Assembly: GCA_018816735.1 (NCBI GenBank)
Contig: JAHIVH010000099.1
Coordinates: 1 to 64,000, forward strand
DNA: 64,000 bases
Origin: Pseudomonadota bacterium
Lineage (GTDB): Bacteria; Desulfobacterota; Desulfobacteria; Desulfobacterales; JAHIVH01
Reading direction: 5' to 3'
The position numbers were made by a program, and so were the translations under genes. The notes under the pieces are model-generated. The model searched no databases and was not told where the DNA came from. It worked only from the letters and a program-made list of their open reading frames with translations. Numbering within the stretch: the first letter of the stretch is position 1; each line of letters opens with the position of its first letter. Below, piece after piece: positions 17,928 to 27,168 of the stretch.

Positions 17928-18101
17928 GTGGTGGTCGGCACCGGAAAAACCTGTTATGAGTTCAAACCGGAAGACCAATTGAAACAGGACATCCTTAAGC
18001 GGGCCATGGGAAGAAGCGGCAGCTTGAGGGCGCCTTCGCTTCTGGTCGGAAAAATGATGCTGATCGGGTTTAATGATTCGATGTTTGAAACATTTCTGTG
18101 A
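17928..18101 (+). CDS. small ORF, 57 residues, unassigned
   Basis: From GTG 17928 the frame reads VVVGTGKTCYEFKP, then LRAPSLLVGKMMLIGFND and ends ETFL. It is compact with alternating strands and looks protein-like rather than random; the final part resembles the last strand and helix of a small thioredoxin-fold protein. It has only a weak upstream AAGG and lies in the same phase as tatT, 27 nt after its TGA. It precedes a ferritin-like gene. It may be a genuine small protein or the 3' end of a lost gene. I do not assign a function. Confidence 0.4.
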   Translation: MVVGTGKTCYEFKPEDQLKQDILKRAMGRSGSLRAPSLLVGKMMLIGFNDSMFETFL

Positions 18102-18136
18102 GAAGAAAACGTGCGGATGGAACAGGGAGGGAAACC

Positions 18137-18592
18137 ATGGAGACGAATGAATATAAAAAGATCATCGATTTTGCCATTCAGGCGGAAGTGGATGCCAGAG
18201 ATTTCTATAAGGATGCGGCAAAAAGGGTTAAAGACACCTATCTGAAAACCATGTTTTCCGATCTTGCCAAAGAAGAGGAAAAACACGAAAAATTATTACG
18301 GGGCATTTTGTCCCATGACAAAATTCGGGCGTATTTCAAGGAAAAAAGAGATTATCATGTTTCAGAAACCGTTTCGAAGCCCGTTGTTTCAGATCATATG
18401 AAACCTGCCGATGCCATCCGGCTTGCCATGAAAAACGAAGAAGAGGCCATGGCGCTTTATATGTGGCTGGCAGAAGGGTGCGATGATGCTCAGCAGAAAA
18501 GTGTGTTTGAAGATCTGGCTGCCATGGAGCGGGAGCATAAATTCAAAATGGAAAATGCATTTGTGGATATCGCTTATCCGGAAACCTGGTAA
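18137..18592 (+). CDS. ferritin-like (rubrerythrin-type) diiron protein
   Basis: The 151-residue protein starts METNEYKKI after AGGGAGG. It is a four-helix bundle candidate with two matching halves: EVDARDFYKDAA followed by LAKEEEKHEKLL, and NEEEAMALYMWLAEG followed by LAAMEREHKFKME. The two E-x-x-H pairs plus upstream Glu residues match the diiron site of rubrerythrin-like proteins. No rubredoxin Cys pairs are present, so it is the domain alone. A role in peroxide or iron handling in an anaerobe is likely but inferred from the family. Confidence 0.85.
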   Translation: METNEYKKIIDFAIQAEVDARDFYKDAAKRVKDTYLKTMFSDLAKEEEKHEKLLRGILSHDKIRAYFKEKRDYHVSETVSKPVVSDHMKPADAIRLAMKNEEEAMALYMWLAEGCDDAQQKSVFEDLAAMEREHKFKMENAFVDIAYPETW

Positions 18593-18606
18593 TTTATCAC
18601 AATCGT

Positions 18607-20523
18607 TTACTGTATGGCCCGATCCTGCGATTTTTCCTGATCCAGAACTTCCCGTATGGCCTTCCCCAGTTCCAGCCGGGTTAACGGTTTGGTGAGATAT
18701 TTTTTTATGCCTATACGTTCTGCGTTGTGACTGTTGATGGTTTCACTATGCCCGGTACAAAGAACGACAGGTATATCCGGACGGATTTTTAGCGCTTTCA
18801 CAGCGAGCCGGTCGCCGGGAAGACCCGGCATGGTCATATCCGTGATGATCAGGTCAAATATGTCCGGGTGATCGTGGAAAGCCTGCAAGGCTTCCAAAGG
18901 ATCGGTGTGGCATGTAACCTGGTATCCAAGAGAGTGGAGTATTTTCTCTGCCACGCCTGCCAATATGCTCTCATCATCTACCAGCAGAATATGTTCTTTC
19001 CCGCTGGGGGCTTCTTCTGATACAGATTCGGATAAACGAACCTCTTTTTCAACGATCGGTAAATATATTTTAAATGTCGTGCCACTACCGGCTTCACTGT
19101 AGACGTTGATGGTGCCTTCATGGGCTTTGACAATGCCATAGACAACAGAGAGGCCCAGTCCCGTGCCTTTGCCAAGGTCTTTGGTCGTAAAGTAGGGGTC
19201 GAAAATTTTATCGATCAGATCCGGTTCTATGCCACTTCCGGTGTCACTCACCGTCAGCACAACATAATAACCCGGCGAGAGTCCTTTGATAAGTTTTTTC
19301 GGCTCGTTTTCGATAAAAACGGAGTTGATGTCAATGTCAAGGATGCCTTCGAAATTCATGGATTGAGCGGCGTTTGTGCAAAGATTCAGGAGAATTTGAT
19401 TGATCTGGATCGGATTACCCAGAATATTTGCGGAAATGATCTGAGGTTTCAGTTCCATTTTAACTGTGGCTGGCAGCGTGGCCCGGACAAGCCGTATTGA
19501 ATCTTTGACATGAGAAACAATATCAAGGACTTCTTTTTCAGGTTGTTCGAACCTGCTGAAATTCAGAATCTGTTTGATGAGTTCTTTGGCTCTGAGGCAG
19601 GCGGTTTCAGATTCTTTCAAACTTTCCCAGATTTCCGGATGCAGGTGGGTATCAAACAAAGCAAGCTCGGTATTCCCAAGAATGATTCCAAGGATATTAT
19701 TGAAATCATGGGCGATACCACCGGCAAGTGTCCCAATGGCCTCCATTTTCTGGGCCTGCATAAGCTGTACTTCCATTTTTTTCTTTTCATTTTCACTTTC
19801 CTGTTGCTTTTTAATATCCTCTATCAGGCGGTTTCTCATGGCATTAAACCCATTTGCAATACGGTCAAGTTCATCTGCCGTATTTTTCCCTGAGTCTTTC
19901 CGGTTTAATACAAGAGGGGTCCCCAGTGTGTCCAGATTCAGCTTGTCTGTATATTCCGCCATGGTGATTAAATGTCTCGTGAATTTGTAATGAATGACAA
20001 TGACCATGATAATGGCGGCAAAGAAAAAGCATATTCCATAAAAAAATATCGTAAAAATAAATCTTTGCATCAGGCTGCCATATATGCGTTCAAGACTTGC
20101 AGTCACGGTGAGGTAACCCAATGCATAATCATTACCGTTAAAATTTTTAAAGACCAGGGGAAATGTCTGGTTGAACGTGGCTGAATGATTCAGATCGCCT
20201 GCGGACATATAGGATTTCCCATCTGCATTTTCGGTGATTTCAACATGGACCACACCGTTAAGTTTCAACATGCCATCCAGCTGGAGTTGTAAATAGTTTT
20301 TGTCAAAATTGAAAAGACCTGCGGAAATAGGCTTGAGATAGCTGTCTTTGATAAAGGTCACATTTGATTTGACCGTTCGTATTTCATGCCTGTAATAAAA
20401 ATAAAGCTGGAAAACAGTCACAATGATTATAAATAGAAGACTTAAAAGAACCACGTATATCATCAGCAGGTTTGCAAGCGGGTTATTTTTTCTATAAGAG
20501 AGATATCTGCTGAAAATGTTCAT
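18607..20523 (-). CDS. hybrid sensor histidine kinase
   Basis: The 638-residue protein has two membrane helices (about 20-42 and 172-195) around an extracytoplasmic sensor region, then a HAMP-like linker. The kinase core has the H-box GTLAGGIAHDFNNILGIILGN (phospho-His in A-H-D), an N-box region LCTNAAQSMN, and G-boxes VSDTGSGIEPDLIDKIFDPYFTTK and GKGTGLGLSVVYGIV. The C-terminus is a receiver domain with phospho-acceptor Asp in LIITDMTMPG and conserved Lys in YLTKPLT. The signal is unknown. The gene converges on the ferritin-like gene and is probably single. No partner output gene is adjacent. Confidence 0.93.
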   Translation of the reverse strand: MNIFSRYLSYRKNNPLANLLMIYVVLLSLLFIIIVTVFQLYFYYRHEIRTVKSNVTFIKDSYLKPISAGLFNFDKNYLQLQLDGMLKLNGVVHVEITENADGKSYMSAGDLNHSATFNQTFPLVFKNFNGNDYALGYLTVTASLERIYGSLMQRFIFTIFFYGICFFFAAIIMVIVIHYKFTRHLITMAEYTDKLNLDTLGTPLVLNRKDSGKNTADELDRIANGFNAMRNRLIEDIKKQQESENEKKKMEVQLMQAQKMEAIGTLAGGIAHDFNNILGIILGNTELALFDTHLHPEIWESLKESETACLRAKELIKQILNFSRFEQPEKEVLDIVSHVKDSIRLVRATLPATVKMELKPQIISANILGNPIQINQILLNLCTNAAQSMNFEGILDIDINSVFIENEPKKLIKGLSPGYYVVLTVSDTGSGIEPDLIDKIFDPYFTTKDLGKGTGLGLSVVYGIVKAHEGTINVYSEAGSGTTFKIYLPIVEKEVRLSESVSEEAPSGKEHILLVDDESILAGVAEKILHSLGYQVTCHTDPLEALQAFHDHPDIFDLIITDMTMPGLPGDRLAVKALKIRPDIPVVLCTGHSETINSHNAERIGIKKYLTKPLTRLELGKAIREVLDQEKSQDRAIQ

Positions 20524-20813
20524 ATACCGTTATTATTCATATTTCGTTTAAAATTCAATTGTTTTTTAAAGGCAGACCCAACAGGGGCTCAGCGCTAAAT
20601 ATTCATGGAGGTGGTTGTGTGTGATTCCTGGGGAAAGATCGGCCTTGACATTTTTTTGAAAAATCGATTTATATTCCCACATTCAATCGATCCCTATCCC
20701 TGTTTTCCTGCGTAAAATTAAAAATTTTCCTTGACATGATTTAATAAATATGTAATTTAGGTCTAACCAAAACAAAATATTGATTAAATATATTTTTGTT
20801 TTTTGTTTCTTTT
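20524..20813. other. intergenic region without a recognised gene
   Basis: No coding frame is supported between the hybrid kinase start and the inverted-repeat element. The DNA becomes very AT-rich towards 20770-20813. It presumably holds the kinase promoter, but I cannot point to a clear one. Confidence 0.4.
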
Positions 20814-20919
20814 ATAAATGGCTGATGAATTCGTAAAAAGACCACACCTGGGACCTCGCCTGCTACTTTCTCGACCGGTATAATCTGACGGGCTTTTTAC
20901 GAATTCATCGGCCATTTAT
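20814..20919. repeat. 106-bp inverted-repeat element (miniature element or large hairpin)
   Basis: The 27 bp arm ATAAATGGC-T-GATGAATTCG... at 20814-20840 recurs inverted at 20893-20919 with one mismatch, around a 52 bp spacer. The arms contain the palindrome GAATTC. The element lies about 30 bp downstream of the MFS gene stop. It has no T-rich run as in a simple terminator. It may be a non-autonomous mobile element with terminal inverted repeats, a repetitive palindrome or a transcript end. No second copy was seen in the window. Confidence 0.65.
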
Positions 20920-20949
20920 TATTTGAGTTCAGGCAAGGAAATATCCACT

Positions 20950-22173
20950 TCAGGTATTTGAAAGAATCATGGGGGATTCATCAATCAGAAAGGTTAAAAT
21001 GATATTGATGACGGCGAGTCCGATAAAAATTTTCATAAACAGGGCTATACCCAGCATATTCATGGCAACGATGAAGAGAATACCTGAAATTTGACCTGTC
21101 AATAAAATGAGTCCCTGTGAGGTTGATTCCGGGGAGGGGTAGCTTATTTCTGCGGCATATTGAAACCCGATGGGGGCGCTGGCGCCCAGCAGGAAAAATC
21201 CGAAGATAAACGAGGATACAAGAAGAAGATAGTCAGAAAAAACAGTCAGTCCCACGAGGCCTGGGGTCATGCAAATCATGCCCAGAATGATAAACCGTTT
21301 TCGTTTCCGGCTTTTATCTGAAAAAATCGGCAGGATAATCGCGCCAATGATACCTGCGATCAGCATCATTCCGCCTACCAGCCCGGTTTGCTCAATGCTT
21401 AATCCTTTTTCCTGGCAGATCTGATCAATACAGGTGCTGATCGCATTAAACATGCCAAGGCCAATAAAGAAGAGGACAAGAATAAATCGTATGTCCTTTA
21501 TGCCTGTCATATGCCGGAATCCTTCGAGCACGGTAAACCGTTCTTCGTAAGAATCCGCATTCCCGATGTCCACAGGTCTTTCTTTAAGAAAAATCAGAAG
21601 AATCAGTGCGCCAGAAAGGGCAATCATACCGTAAAGAAAGAGCATTTCCTGAATTTGATAGATACCTTCTGCATTGGGTTTGATCAGCAACGGGGTCAGG
21701 ATCATGGCGATAATGATCCCGATAAACTGGGACAGGGTTGCAATCCCCACAGCGGTGGCTCTCTCGTTTATGGGAAACCAGTTTCCGGCGATCTTTGTCC
21801 CGGCATTGATGACAAAGGGCTGGGCCACGGCAAGGCCTGTCTGGCAGATGACAACTGCGGGATAGCTATCTCCGAAAACACCTTTTAATAATGAGCAAAT
21901 CCCGATAAGGCAAGCCCCGAATCCCACGCCTTTTCGAATGCCATAGGTGTCAATTACGTATGAAGCGGGAATACACACAACCAAAAACACGCCCATGAAA
22001 ATCATGGAGAGCAAATCAATCTGTAAGGGCGAAACCTGATAAAACACCCTGGCCTCCCGTGCGATGGGTGCAAACGTCAGCCACTGCATCTGAAGCACGG
22101 TATTTATCAGAACAAATACAAAAAGAATTGTCCAGCGGTAACCGGATGGGGAGGAATCACGTTGTTCATTCAT
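20950..22173 (-). CDS. MFS transporter, FLVCR-like
   Basis: The 407-residue product has twelve hydrophobic segments. I chose ATG 22173 (MNEQRDSS) because AGGAG lies five to six bases upstream; a start at 22209 is in frame. The segment YVIDTYGIRKGVGFG is the loop 2-3 motif of the major facilitator superfamily, and AQPFVINAGTKIAGNWFP with NERATAVGIATL resembles the FLVCR-like subgroup. Substrates in prokaryotic members are mostly unknown. No neighbouring gene points to the cargo, as the hyp genes diverge from it. Confidence 0.85.
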   Translation of the reverse strand: MNEQRDSSPSGYRWTILFVFVLINTVLQMQWLTFAPIAREARVFYQVSPLQIDLLSMIFMGVFLVVCIPASYVIDTYGIRKGVGFGACLIGICSLLKGVFGDSYPAVVICQTGLAVAQPFVINAGTKIAGNWFPINERATAVGIATLSQFIGIIIAMILTPLLIKPNAEGIYQIQEMLFLYGMIALSGALILLIFLKERPVDIGNADSYEERFTVLEGFRHMTGIKDIRFILVLFFIGLGMFNAISTCIDQICQEKGLSIEQTGLVGGMMLIAGIIGAIILPIFSDKSRKRKRFIILGMICMTPGLVGLTVFSDYLLLVSSFIFGFFLLGASAPIGFQYAAEISYPSPESTSQGLILLTGQISGILFIVAMNMLGIALFMKIFIGLAVINIILTFLIDESPMILSNT

Positions 22174-22428
22174 GAGAGGCTCCTGAAAGTTATGTCTGGA
22201 TTTTTGCATAAACCTGGATTGAGCAGGCGCTGAGATTCCCGATATATTTGCATAATTAGATGATTAAGACAAGTGACAAATGGGAAACCATTGACATCAG
22301 GGTAAATGTTCATGTTGACACCGGCTGATCAACTTTGTACTCTTGCACCAGTGGAGCATTTAAACAGGAGTCCATTTTTTCGTTTTTCATCAGTAACCGT
22401 ATTTGTTGCAAAGAAAGGTAAAAAGCCC

Positions 22429-22653
22429 ATGTGCCTTGCCGTGCCTTCAAAAGTGATTCGTATTGGCGATAACACAGCCGTGATCGACGTGGATGGTGTG
22501 ACATTTGAAACCAGCACGATTCTTCTGGATGACGTGAATGTGGGGGATTATGTGATCGTTCACGCTGGTTTTGCCATTCAGAAACTGGATGAGGCACTGG
22601 CCATGGAGACGTTGGAGCTCATGCGTGAAGCCCTTCAATCTTTGGATGAATAG
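22429..22653 (+). CDS. hypC: hydrogenase maturation chaperone HypC
   Basis: The 74-residue product starts with MCLAVPSKV, the HypC hallmark in which Cys2 (after removal of Met) binds the Fe(CN)2CO unit and the hydrogenase large-subunit precursor. The later VNVGDYVIVHAGFAIQKLDE segment is also typical. ATG 22429 follows GAAAGG; the longer frame upstream is not supported. It is the first gene of hypC-hypF-hypD-hypE. Family length is about 75-90. Confidence 0.95.
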   Translation: MCLAVPSKVIRIGDNTAVIDVDGVTFETSTILLDDVNVGDYVIVHAGFAIQKLDEALAMETLELMREALQSLDE

Positions 22654-22691
22654 CATTCGTCTGATCTAAAGCCGTCTTTACCTATCATGAC

Positions 22692-24989
22692 ATGATGATG
22701 AATCTGAAAGCAAAACATATCGAAATTTATGGAATTGTTCAGGGTGTCGGATACCGGCCCTTTATTTTCAATCTTGCCGGAAAATACGCATTAAAAGGAA
22801 GCGTGGGCAATACGGGAAAAGGCGTTCTCATTCACGTTGAAGGCGATGATGATAAATTGGCGCTGTTTACTAAAAGCATCTGCATCGAGAAACCCAGGCT
22901 TGCCTATGTCACCGATGTTCTTGTAGAGGATATCCCGCCGGAAGGTTACTCTGATTTTTCGATTGCCGGCAGCAAGGGAAAAAATGAAATAAGAACGCTT
23001 GTTTCTCCGGATATGTGCACGTGTGATGATTGTGCCGCAGAACTCTTTGATAAAGCAGACAGGCGATTTCATTATCCGTTTATCAACTGCACGAATTGTG
23101 GCCCCCGGTATACCATTATAGACAAGCTTCCCTATGACAGGCCATATACTACCATGAAGCCTTTTGTCATGTGTGACAGGTGCCATGCCGAATATGATAA
23201 TCCCTCAGACAGGCGATTCCATGCCCAGCCCAATGCATGCCCGGATTGCGGTCCCCATGTGATGCTTTTCGACAACAAGAGAAATAAAATTGAAACAGCC
23301 AATCCCGTACAGGAGGCCATCCGGCTTTTGAAAAAAGGCCATATACTGGCCATAAAAGGGCTTGGCGGATTCCATCTGAGTGTGGATGCCGAAAATGACA
23401 GTGCTGTTCAGAGTTTACGAAAAAGAAAGCTGCGAGAAGAAAAACCCCTGGCCCTGATGGCATTTGATTTGGAAGCGATATCTTCTTTTGCTATCATGGA
23501 CGAGAAAGAAAAGGCCTTGTTATCCTCCTTTGAGAGACCTGTCGTCCTTTTGAAAAAAAGGTTTCCCGAGTTTCTTTCTTCCCATGTGGCACCGCAGAAC
23601 CCGTACCTGGGTGTGATGCTGCCTTATACACCGTTGCATTTTCTTCTGCTCGAAAACAAATTTACTGCCCTTGTGATGACCAGTGCCAACAGAAAAGACG
23701 AGCCGATTGTGATTGACAACGAGAATGCGTTTGAGCGACTGCAGGACATTGCCGATTTTTTTCTGATTCATGACAGAGACATCCGGGTCCGGTGCGATGA
23801 TTCCATTTTACGCCATGTGTCCGGTGATACGCGGCCGGTAAGGCGGTCCAGAGGATATGCACCGCTTCCTGTTTTTTTAAAAAGGGACGTACCCATGATT
23901 CTCTCCTGTGGTGCGGAACTGAAAAATACCATCTGTCTGACCAAGGACAACTTTGCGTTTTTAAGTCAGCATCTGGGTGATCTGAAATATATGTCTACCT
24001 ATGAATTTTTCACGGATACGATTGCGCGGATGCAGACGCTTTTTGATATTTCTCCTGTTTGCATTGCCCATGACCGCCACCCGGATTATTTAAGCACCCG
24101 GTATGCAATGGAACAACATGGCCTGCCGCGATTCCCGATCCAGCATCATCATGCCCATGTGGCCAGTTGCATGGCAGAAAATGGTGCAGACGGAGACGTG
24201 ATAGGAATTGTATGTGATGGTACAGGACTTGGCGATGACGGGCATATCTGGGGAGGGGAAATTCTCGTTGCCAGTGAAACGCGCTATGAAAGAGTCGCCC
24301 ATTTTTCCTATACCCCCATGCCCGGCGGGGACACTGCCATTAAAGAGCCATGGCGCATGGGACTGAGCTATCTGTATCAGGTTTTTGGTGAGGACGGCAT
24401 CCTCATGGATCTGCCGTTTCTGAATACACTGGACGATCAGAAAAAACAAATTGCAGGAGACATGATCAGGAAACAGATCAATACACCCCTGACGTCAAGC
24501 CTGGGACGATTATTCGACGGGGTGGCAGCGATTATTGGCATCAGAAATCAGGTCAGTTTTGAAGGACAGGCCGCCCTTGAGCTGGAGATGACCGCCCCTT
24601 GTGACCTGGAACAGGTCCTGGCAATGCCTCCTTATGAATTTTCCTGGGAGAATAAAAAAAAACGAATTATTCATGCAGGCCCATTTATAAAAGGGGTTGT
24701 GGCAGACATCAAACATGGTGTTGATCCTTCTGTCATCAGTGGCAGGTTCCATGGGTCGCTGATTCTTCTTTTTTCGAGACTTGCAAAAGAAATTTCAAAA
24801 GAAACCGGATTGAACCGTGTCGCTCTGACAGGTGGCGTTTTTCAGAACACTATCCTTCTTTCAGGATTGATCAGAAATCTTTCAAAGGAAGGGTTGACGG
24901 TTTTAACACACCGGCTGGTACCGGCAAATGATGGGGGTATTGCTTTAGGACAAGCGCTTATCGCTTCATCGCTATATCGGAATGGATAA
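22692..24989 (+). CDS. hypF: carbamoyltransferase HypF
   Basis: The 765-residue protein contains, in order, an acylphosphatase domain (GIVQGVGYRPF, residues about 14-24), two zinc-finger units with C-x2-C pairs (CTCDDC, CTNCG, CDRCH, CPDCG), a YrdC-like domain (KGLGGFHLSVDA, KRKLREEKPLALM) and a Kae1-like C-terminal domain (HHHAHVASCMAE, CDGTGLGDDGHIWGGE, LTGGVFQN). HypF uses carbamoyl phosphate and ATP to carbamoylate HypE, the first step to the cyanide ligands of [NiFe] hydrogenase. Its stop overlaps the hypD start by one base (TAATG). Confidence 0.96.
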   Translation: MMMNLKAKHIEIYGIVQGVGYRPFIFNLAGKYALKGSVGNTGKGVLIHVEGDDDKLALFTKSICIEKPRLAYVTDVLVEDIPPEGYSDFSIAGSKGKNEIRTLVSPDMCTCDDCAAELFDKADRRFHYPFINCTNCGPRYTIIDKLPYDRPYTTMKPFVMCDRCHAEYDNPSDRRFHAQPNACPDCGPHVMLFDNKRNKIETANPVQEAIRLLKKGHILAIKGLGGFHLSVDAENDSAVQSLRKRKLREEKPLALMAFDLEAISSFAIMDEKEKALLSSFERPVVLLKKRFPEFLSSHVAPQNPYLGVMLPYTPLHFLLLENKFTALVMTSANRKDEPIVIDNENAFERLQDIADFFLIHDRDIRVRCDDSILRHVSGDTRPVRRSRGYAPLPVFLKRDVPMILSCGAELKNTICLTKDNFAFLSQHLGDLKYMSTYEFFTDTIARMQTLFDISPVCIAHDRHPDYLSTRYAMEQHGLPRFPIQHHHAHVASCMAENGADGDVIGIVCDGTGLGDDGHIWGGEILVASETRYERVAHFSYTPMPGGDTAIKEPWRMGLSYLYQVFGEDGILMDLPFLNTLDDQKKQIAGDMIRKQINTPLTSSLGRLFDGVAAIIGIRNQVSFEGQAALELEMTAPCDLEQVLAMPPYEFSWENKKKRIIHAGPFIKGVVADIKHGVDPSVISGRFHGSLILLFSRLAKEISKETGLNRVALTGGVFQNTILLSGLIRNLSKEGLTVLTHRLVPANDGGIALGQALIASSLYRNG

Positions 24990-26086
24990 TGATGACATTT
25001 TTTAAAGAATTTAAAGATCGTGACCTGGCCGTCCATTTTATTGAAAAGATAAAAACCGTCAGCCGGAAGAAGATAAGGCTCATGGAAGTCTGCGGCACGC
25101 ATACCGTATCTATTTTCAAAAGCGGTATCCGGTCTGTGCTTCCGGATACAATTTCACTGATATCCGGGCCGGGATGCCCTGTGTGTGTCACGTCCCAGGA
25201 AGAAATAGATGCGTTTATCTCTCTTTCCCGGCTGGATAATGTGATCCTTACGACCTTTGGTGATCTGATCCGCGTTCCGGGAACAGAATCATCGCTTCAG
25301 GAGGAAAAAGCCAAAGGTGTCGATGTACGGATGGTGTATTCAACGTCTGATGCACTTTTAATCGCTAAAAAAAATCCGGACAAACATGTTGTTTTTCCGG
25401 GTGTGGGGTTTGAAACCACCGCACCTACGGTCGCGGCGGCCATATTGTCTGCCGCACGTCTGAAAGTTTCGAATTTTTATGTTTATTCCGCACACAAGCT
25501 TGTACCGCCGGCGCTTACAGCTCTTATGGCCTTGAGTTCAGGAAACATCGATGGGTTCATTCTTCCCGGCCATGTGTCCGTGATGATCGGAACCGACGGC
25601 TATCGGCCGTTTTTTGATACATTTAAGCTGCCATGCGCCATTACCGGGTTTGAGCCGGTGGATATCCTTCGGGCGGTTTTGGCGGTAGTCACGCAGATTG
25701 AATATGGGAAGCCATCGCTTTTTAACGCATATGAAAGGGCCGTGAGAATCGAAGGCAATCCCAAGGCCATGTCGCTCATGGCACGGGTGTTTGAAAAAAA
25801 AGATGCCTTATGGCGCGGTATTGGAAAGATACCTGAAAGCGGGCTGGCCATCCGGGAAGAATTCTCAGCTTTTGATGCGGCAAACAGATTTCAAATCATT
25901 CTTCCTGAAAAAAAAGATCATAACGGATGCGCCTGCGGAGAGATATTAATCGGGAACAAGACGCCCCCTGAGTGCCCGCTTTTCAGAAAAGCATGCACGC
26001 CATTGCATCCTTTCGGACCCTGTATGGTATCTACGGAAGGGACATGCTCGGCCTATTACAGGTACCATAAGGAACCCGGAAACTGA
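24989..26086 (+). CDS. hypD: hydrogenase maturation factor HypD
   Basis: The 365-residue product has HypD motifs: MEVCGTHTVSIF, SGPGCPVCVT, FPGVGFETTAPT and, at the C-terminus, the 4Fe-4S ligand region with Cys in GCACGEIL, PPECPLFRKAC, FGPCMVS and GTCSAYY. HypD with HypC assembles Fe(CN)2CO for [NiFe] hydrogenases. It is coupled to hypF by an ATG overlapping its stop. The last Cys residues are all in place, so it should be functional. Confidence 0.96.
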   Translation: MMTFFKEFKDRDLAVHFIEKIKTVSRKKIRLMEVCGTHTVSIFKSGIRSVLPDTISLISGPGCPVCVTSQEEIDAFISLSRLDNVILTTFGDLIRVPGTESSLQEEKAKGVDVRMVYSTSDALLIAKKNPDKHVVFPGVGFETTAPTVAAAILSAARLKVSNFYVYSAHKLVPPALTALMALSSGNIDGFILPGHVSVMIGTDGYRPFFDTFKLPCAITGFEPVDILRAVLAVVTQIEYGKPSLFNAYERAVRIEGNPKAMSLMARVFEKKDALWRGIGKIPESGLAIREEFSAFDAANRFQIILPEKKDHNGCACGEILIGNKTPPECPLFRKACTPLHPFGPCMVSTEGTCSAYYRYHKEPGN

Positions 26087-26133
26087 TAACCCTGAGACGT
26101 GAAACCCGAAAGTTGAAATGGTAAATTGTTACT

Positions 26134-27144
26134 ATGAAAAATGATAAAATTCTAATAGATCATGGCAGTGGGGGAAAGCTTTCCCACGATTTGGTACAGC
26201 AAATGATTCTTCCTGTCTTTGACAATTCCTTGTTATCCAGACAGGATGATGGCGCGGTTTTTCAGATCGGCGAAGATCGTTTTGCCTTTAGCACAGATAC
26301 GTTTGTTGTGACTCCTCTTTTCTTCCCCGGCGGGAATATCGGAGAACTTGCAGTAAACGGCACAGTAAACGATCTTGCCATGTGCGGGGCGACGCCTCTT
26401 TTTTTAAGTGCCGGATTTATTATCGAAGAAGGCTTTTCAATAACAGATCTGGAAAAAGTAATTTCCGCCATGAAAAAAGCGGCTGATGTGGCCGGAGTAG
26501 CGATCGTGACCGGGGACACCAAAGTGGTTCCCATAGGCGCTGCCGATCAGTTGTTTATCAACACTTCCGGTATTGGCAGGGTGCCTGATCATGTGAATAT
26601 CTCCGGACGCCATGCGATGCCAGGAGATAAAATCATTGTCAGCGGGACAATCGGTGATCATGCTGCAGCCATATTGATCAAACGGGAAGGACTTCCCTTT
26701 GAAACACCCATTCTGAGTGATACCGCATCATTGAATCATCTGGTGAAAAAAATGCTTGATGCAAGTGATGGGATTCATGTGCTTCGTGATCCCACAAGAG
26801 GGGGCCTGGGGACAACCCTGAATGAAATTGCCATCCAGTCAAATACGGGGATTCTTATTTCGGAAGACCGCATTCCTGTCAAAAAATCCGTTTCAGGCAT
26901 CTGCGGGCTTCTTGGATTTGATCCCATGTATCTGGCCAATGAAGGAAAGCTCGTTGCCGTCGTCAGAAAAGATGATGCGGAACAGATTCTTCAGGTCATG
27001 AAAAACGATTCTCTTGGGAAAGATGCATGCATCATCGGCGAAGTTGTTTCCGATTATCCGGGTAAGGTCATGATGACTACCCATATTGGGGGAACCCGGT
27101 TTGTCGATATGCTGACAGGAGAACAGCTTCCCCGAATCTGTTGA
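26134..27144 (+). CDS. hypE: hydrogenase expression/formation protein HypE
   Basis: The 336-residue product belongs to the HypE/PurM/SelD fold: ILIDHGSGGKLSHDLVQ at the start, DDGAVFQIG, FSTDTFVVTPLFFPGG, NGTVNDLAMCGA, VTGDTKVV, LRDPTRGGLGTTLNEIA. It ends PRIC, the C-terminal Cys on which HypE forms the thiocyanate that donates CN. It is the last hyp gene here. hypA, hypB and the hydrogenase structural genes are not in the window. It converges on the 2-oxoacid oxidoreductase operon 24 bp downstream. Confidence 0.96.
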   Translation: MKNDKILIDHGSGGKLSHDLVQQMILPVFDNSLLSRQDDGAVFQIGEDRFAFSTDTFVVTPLFFPGGNIGELAVNGTVNDLAMCGATPLFLSAGFIIEEGFSITDLEKVISAMKKAADVAGVAIVTGDTKVVPIGAADQLFINTSGIGRVPDHVNISGRHAMPGDKIIVSGTIGDHAAAILIKREGLPFETPILSDTASLNHLVKKMLDASDGIHVLRDPTRGGLGTTLNEIAIQSNTGILISEDRIPVKKSVSGICGLLGFDPMYLANEGKLVAVVRKDDAEQILQVMKNDSLGKDACIIGEVVSDYPGKVMMTTHIGGTRFVDMLTGEQLPRIC

Positions 27145-27168
27145 ATCCGGGCGATTATACGTCCCGGA

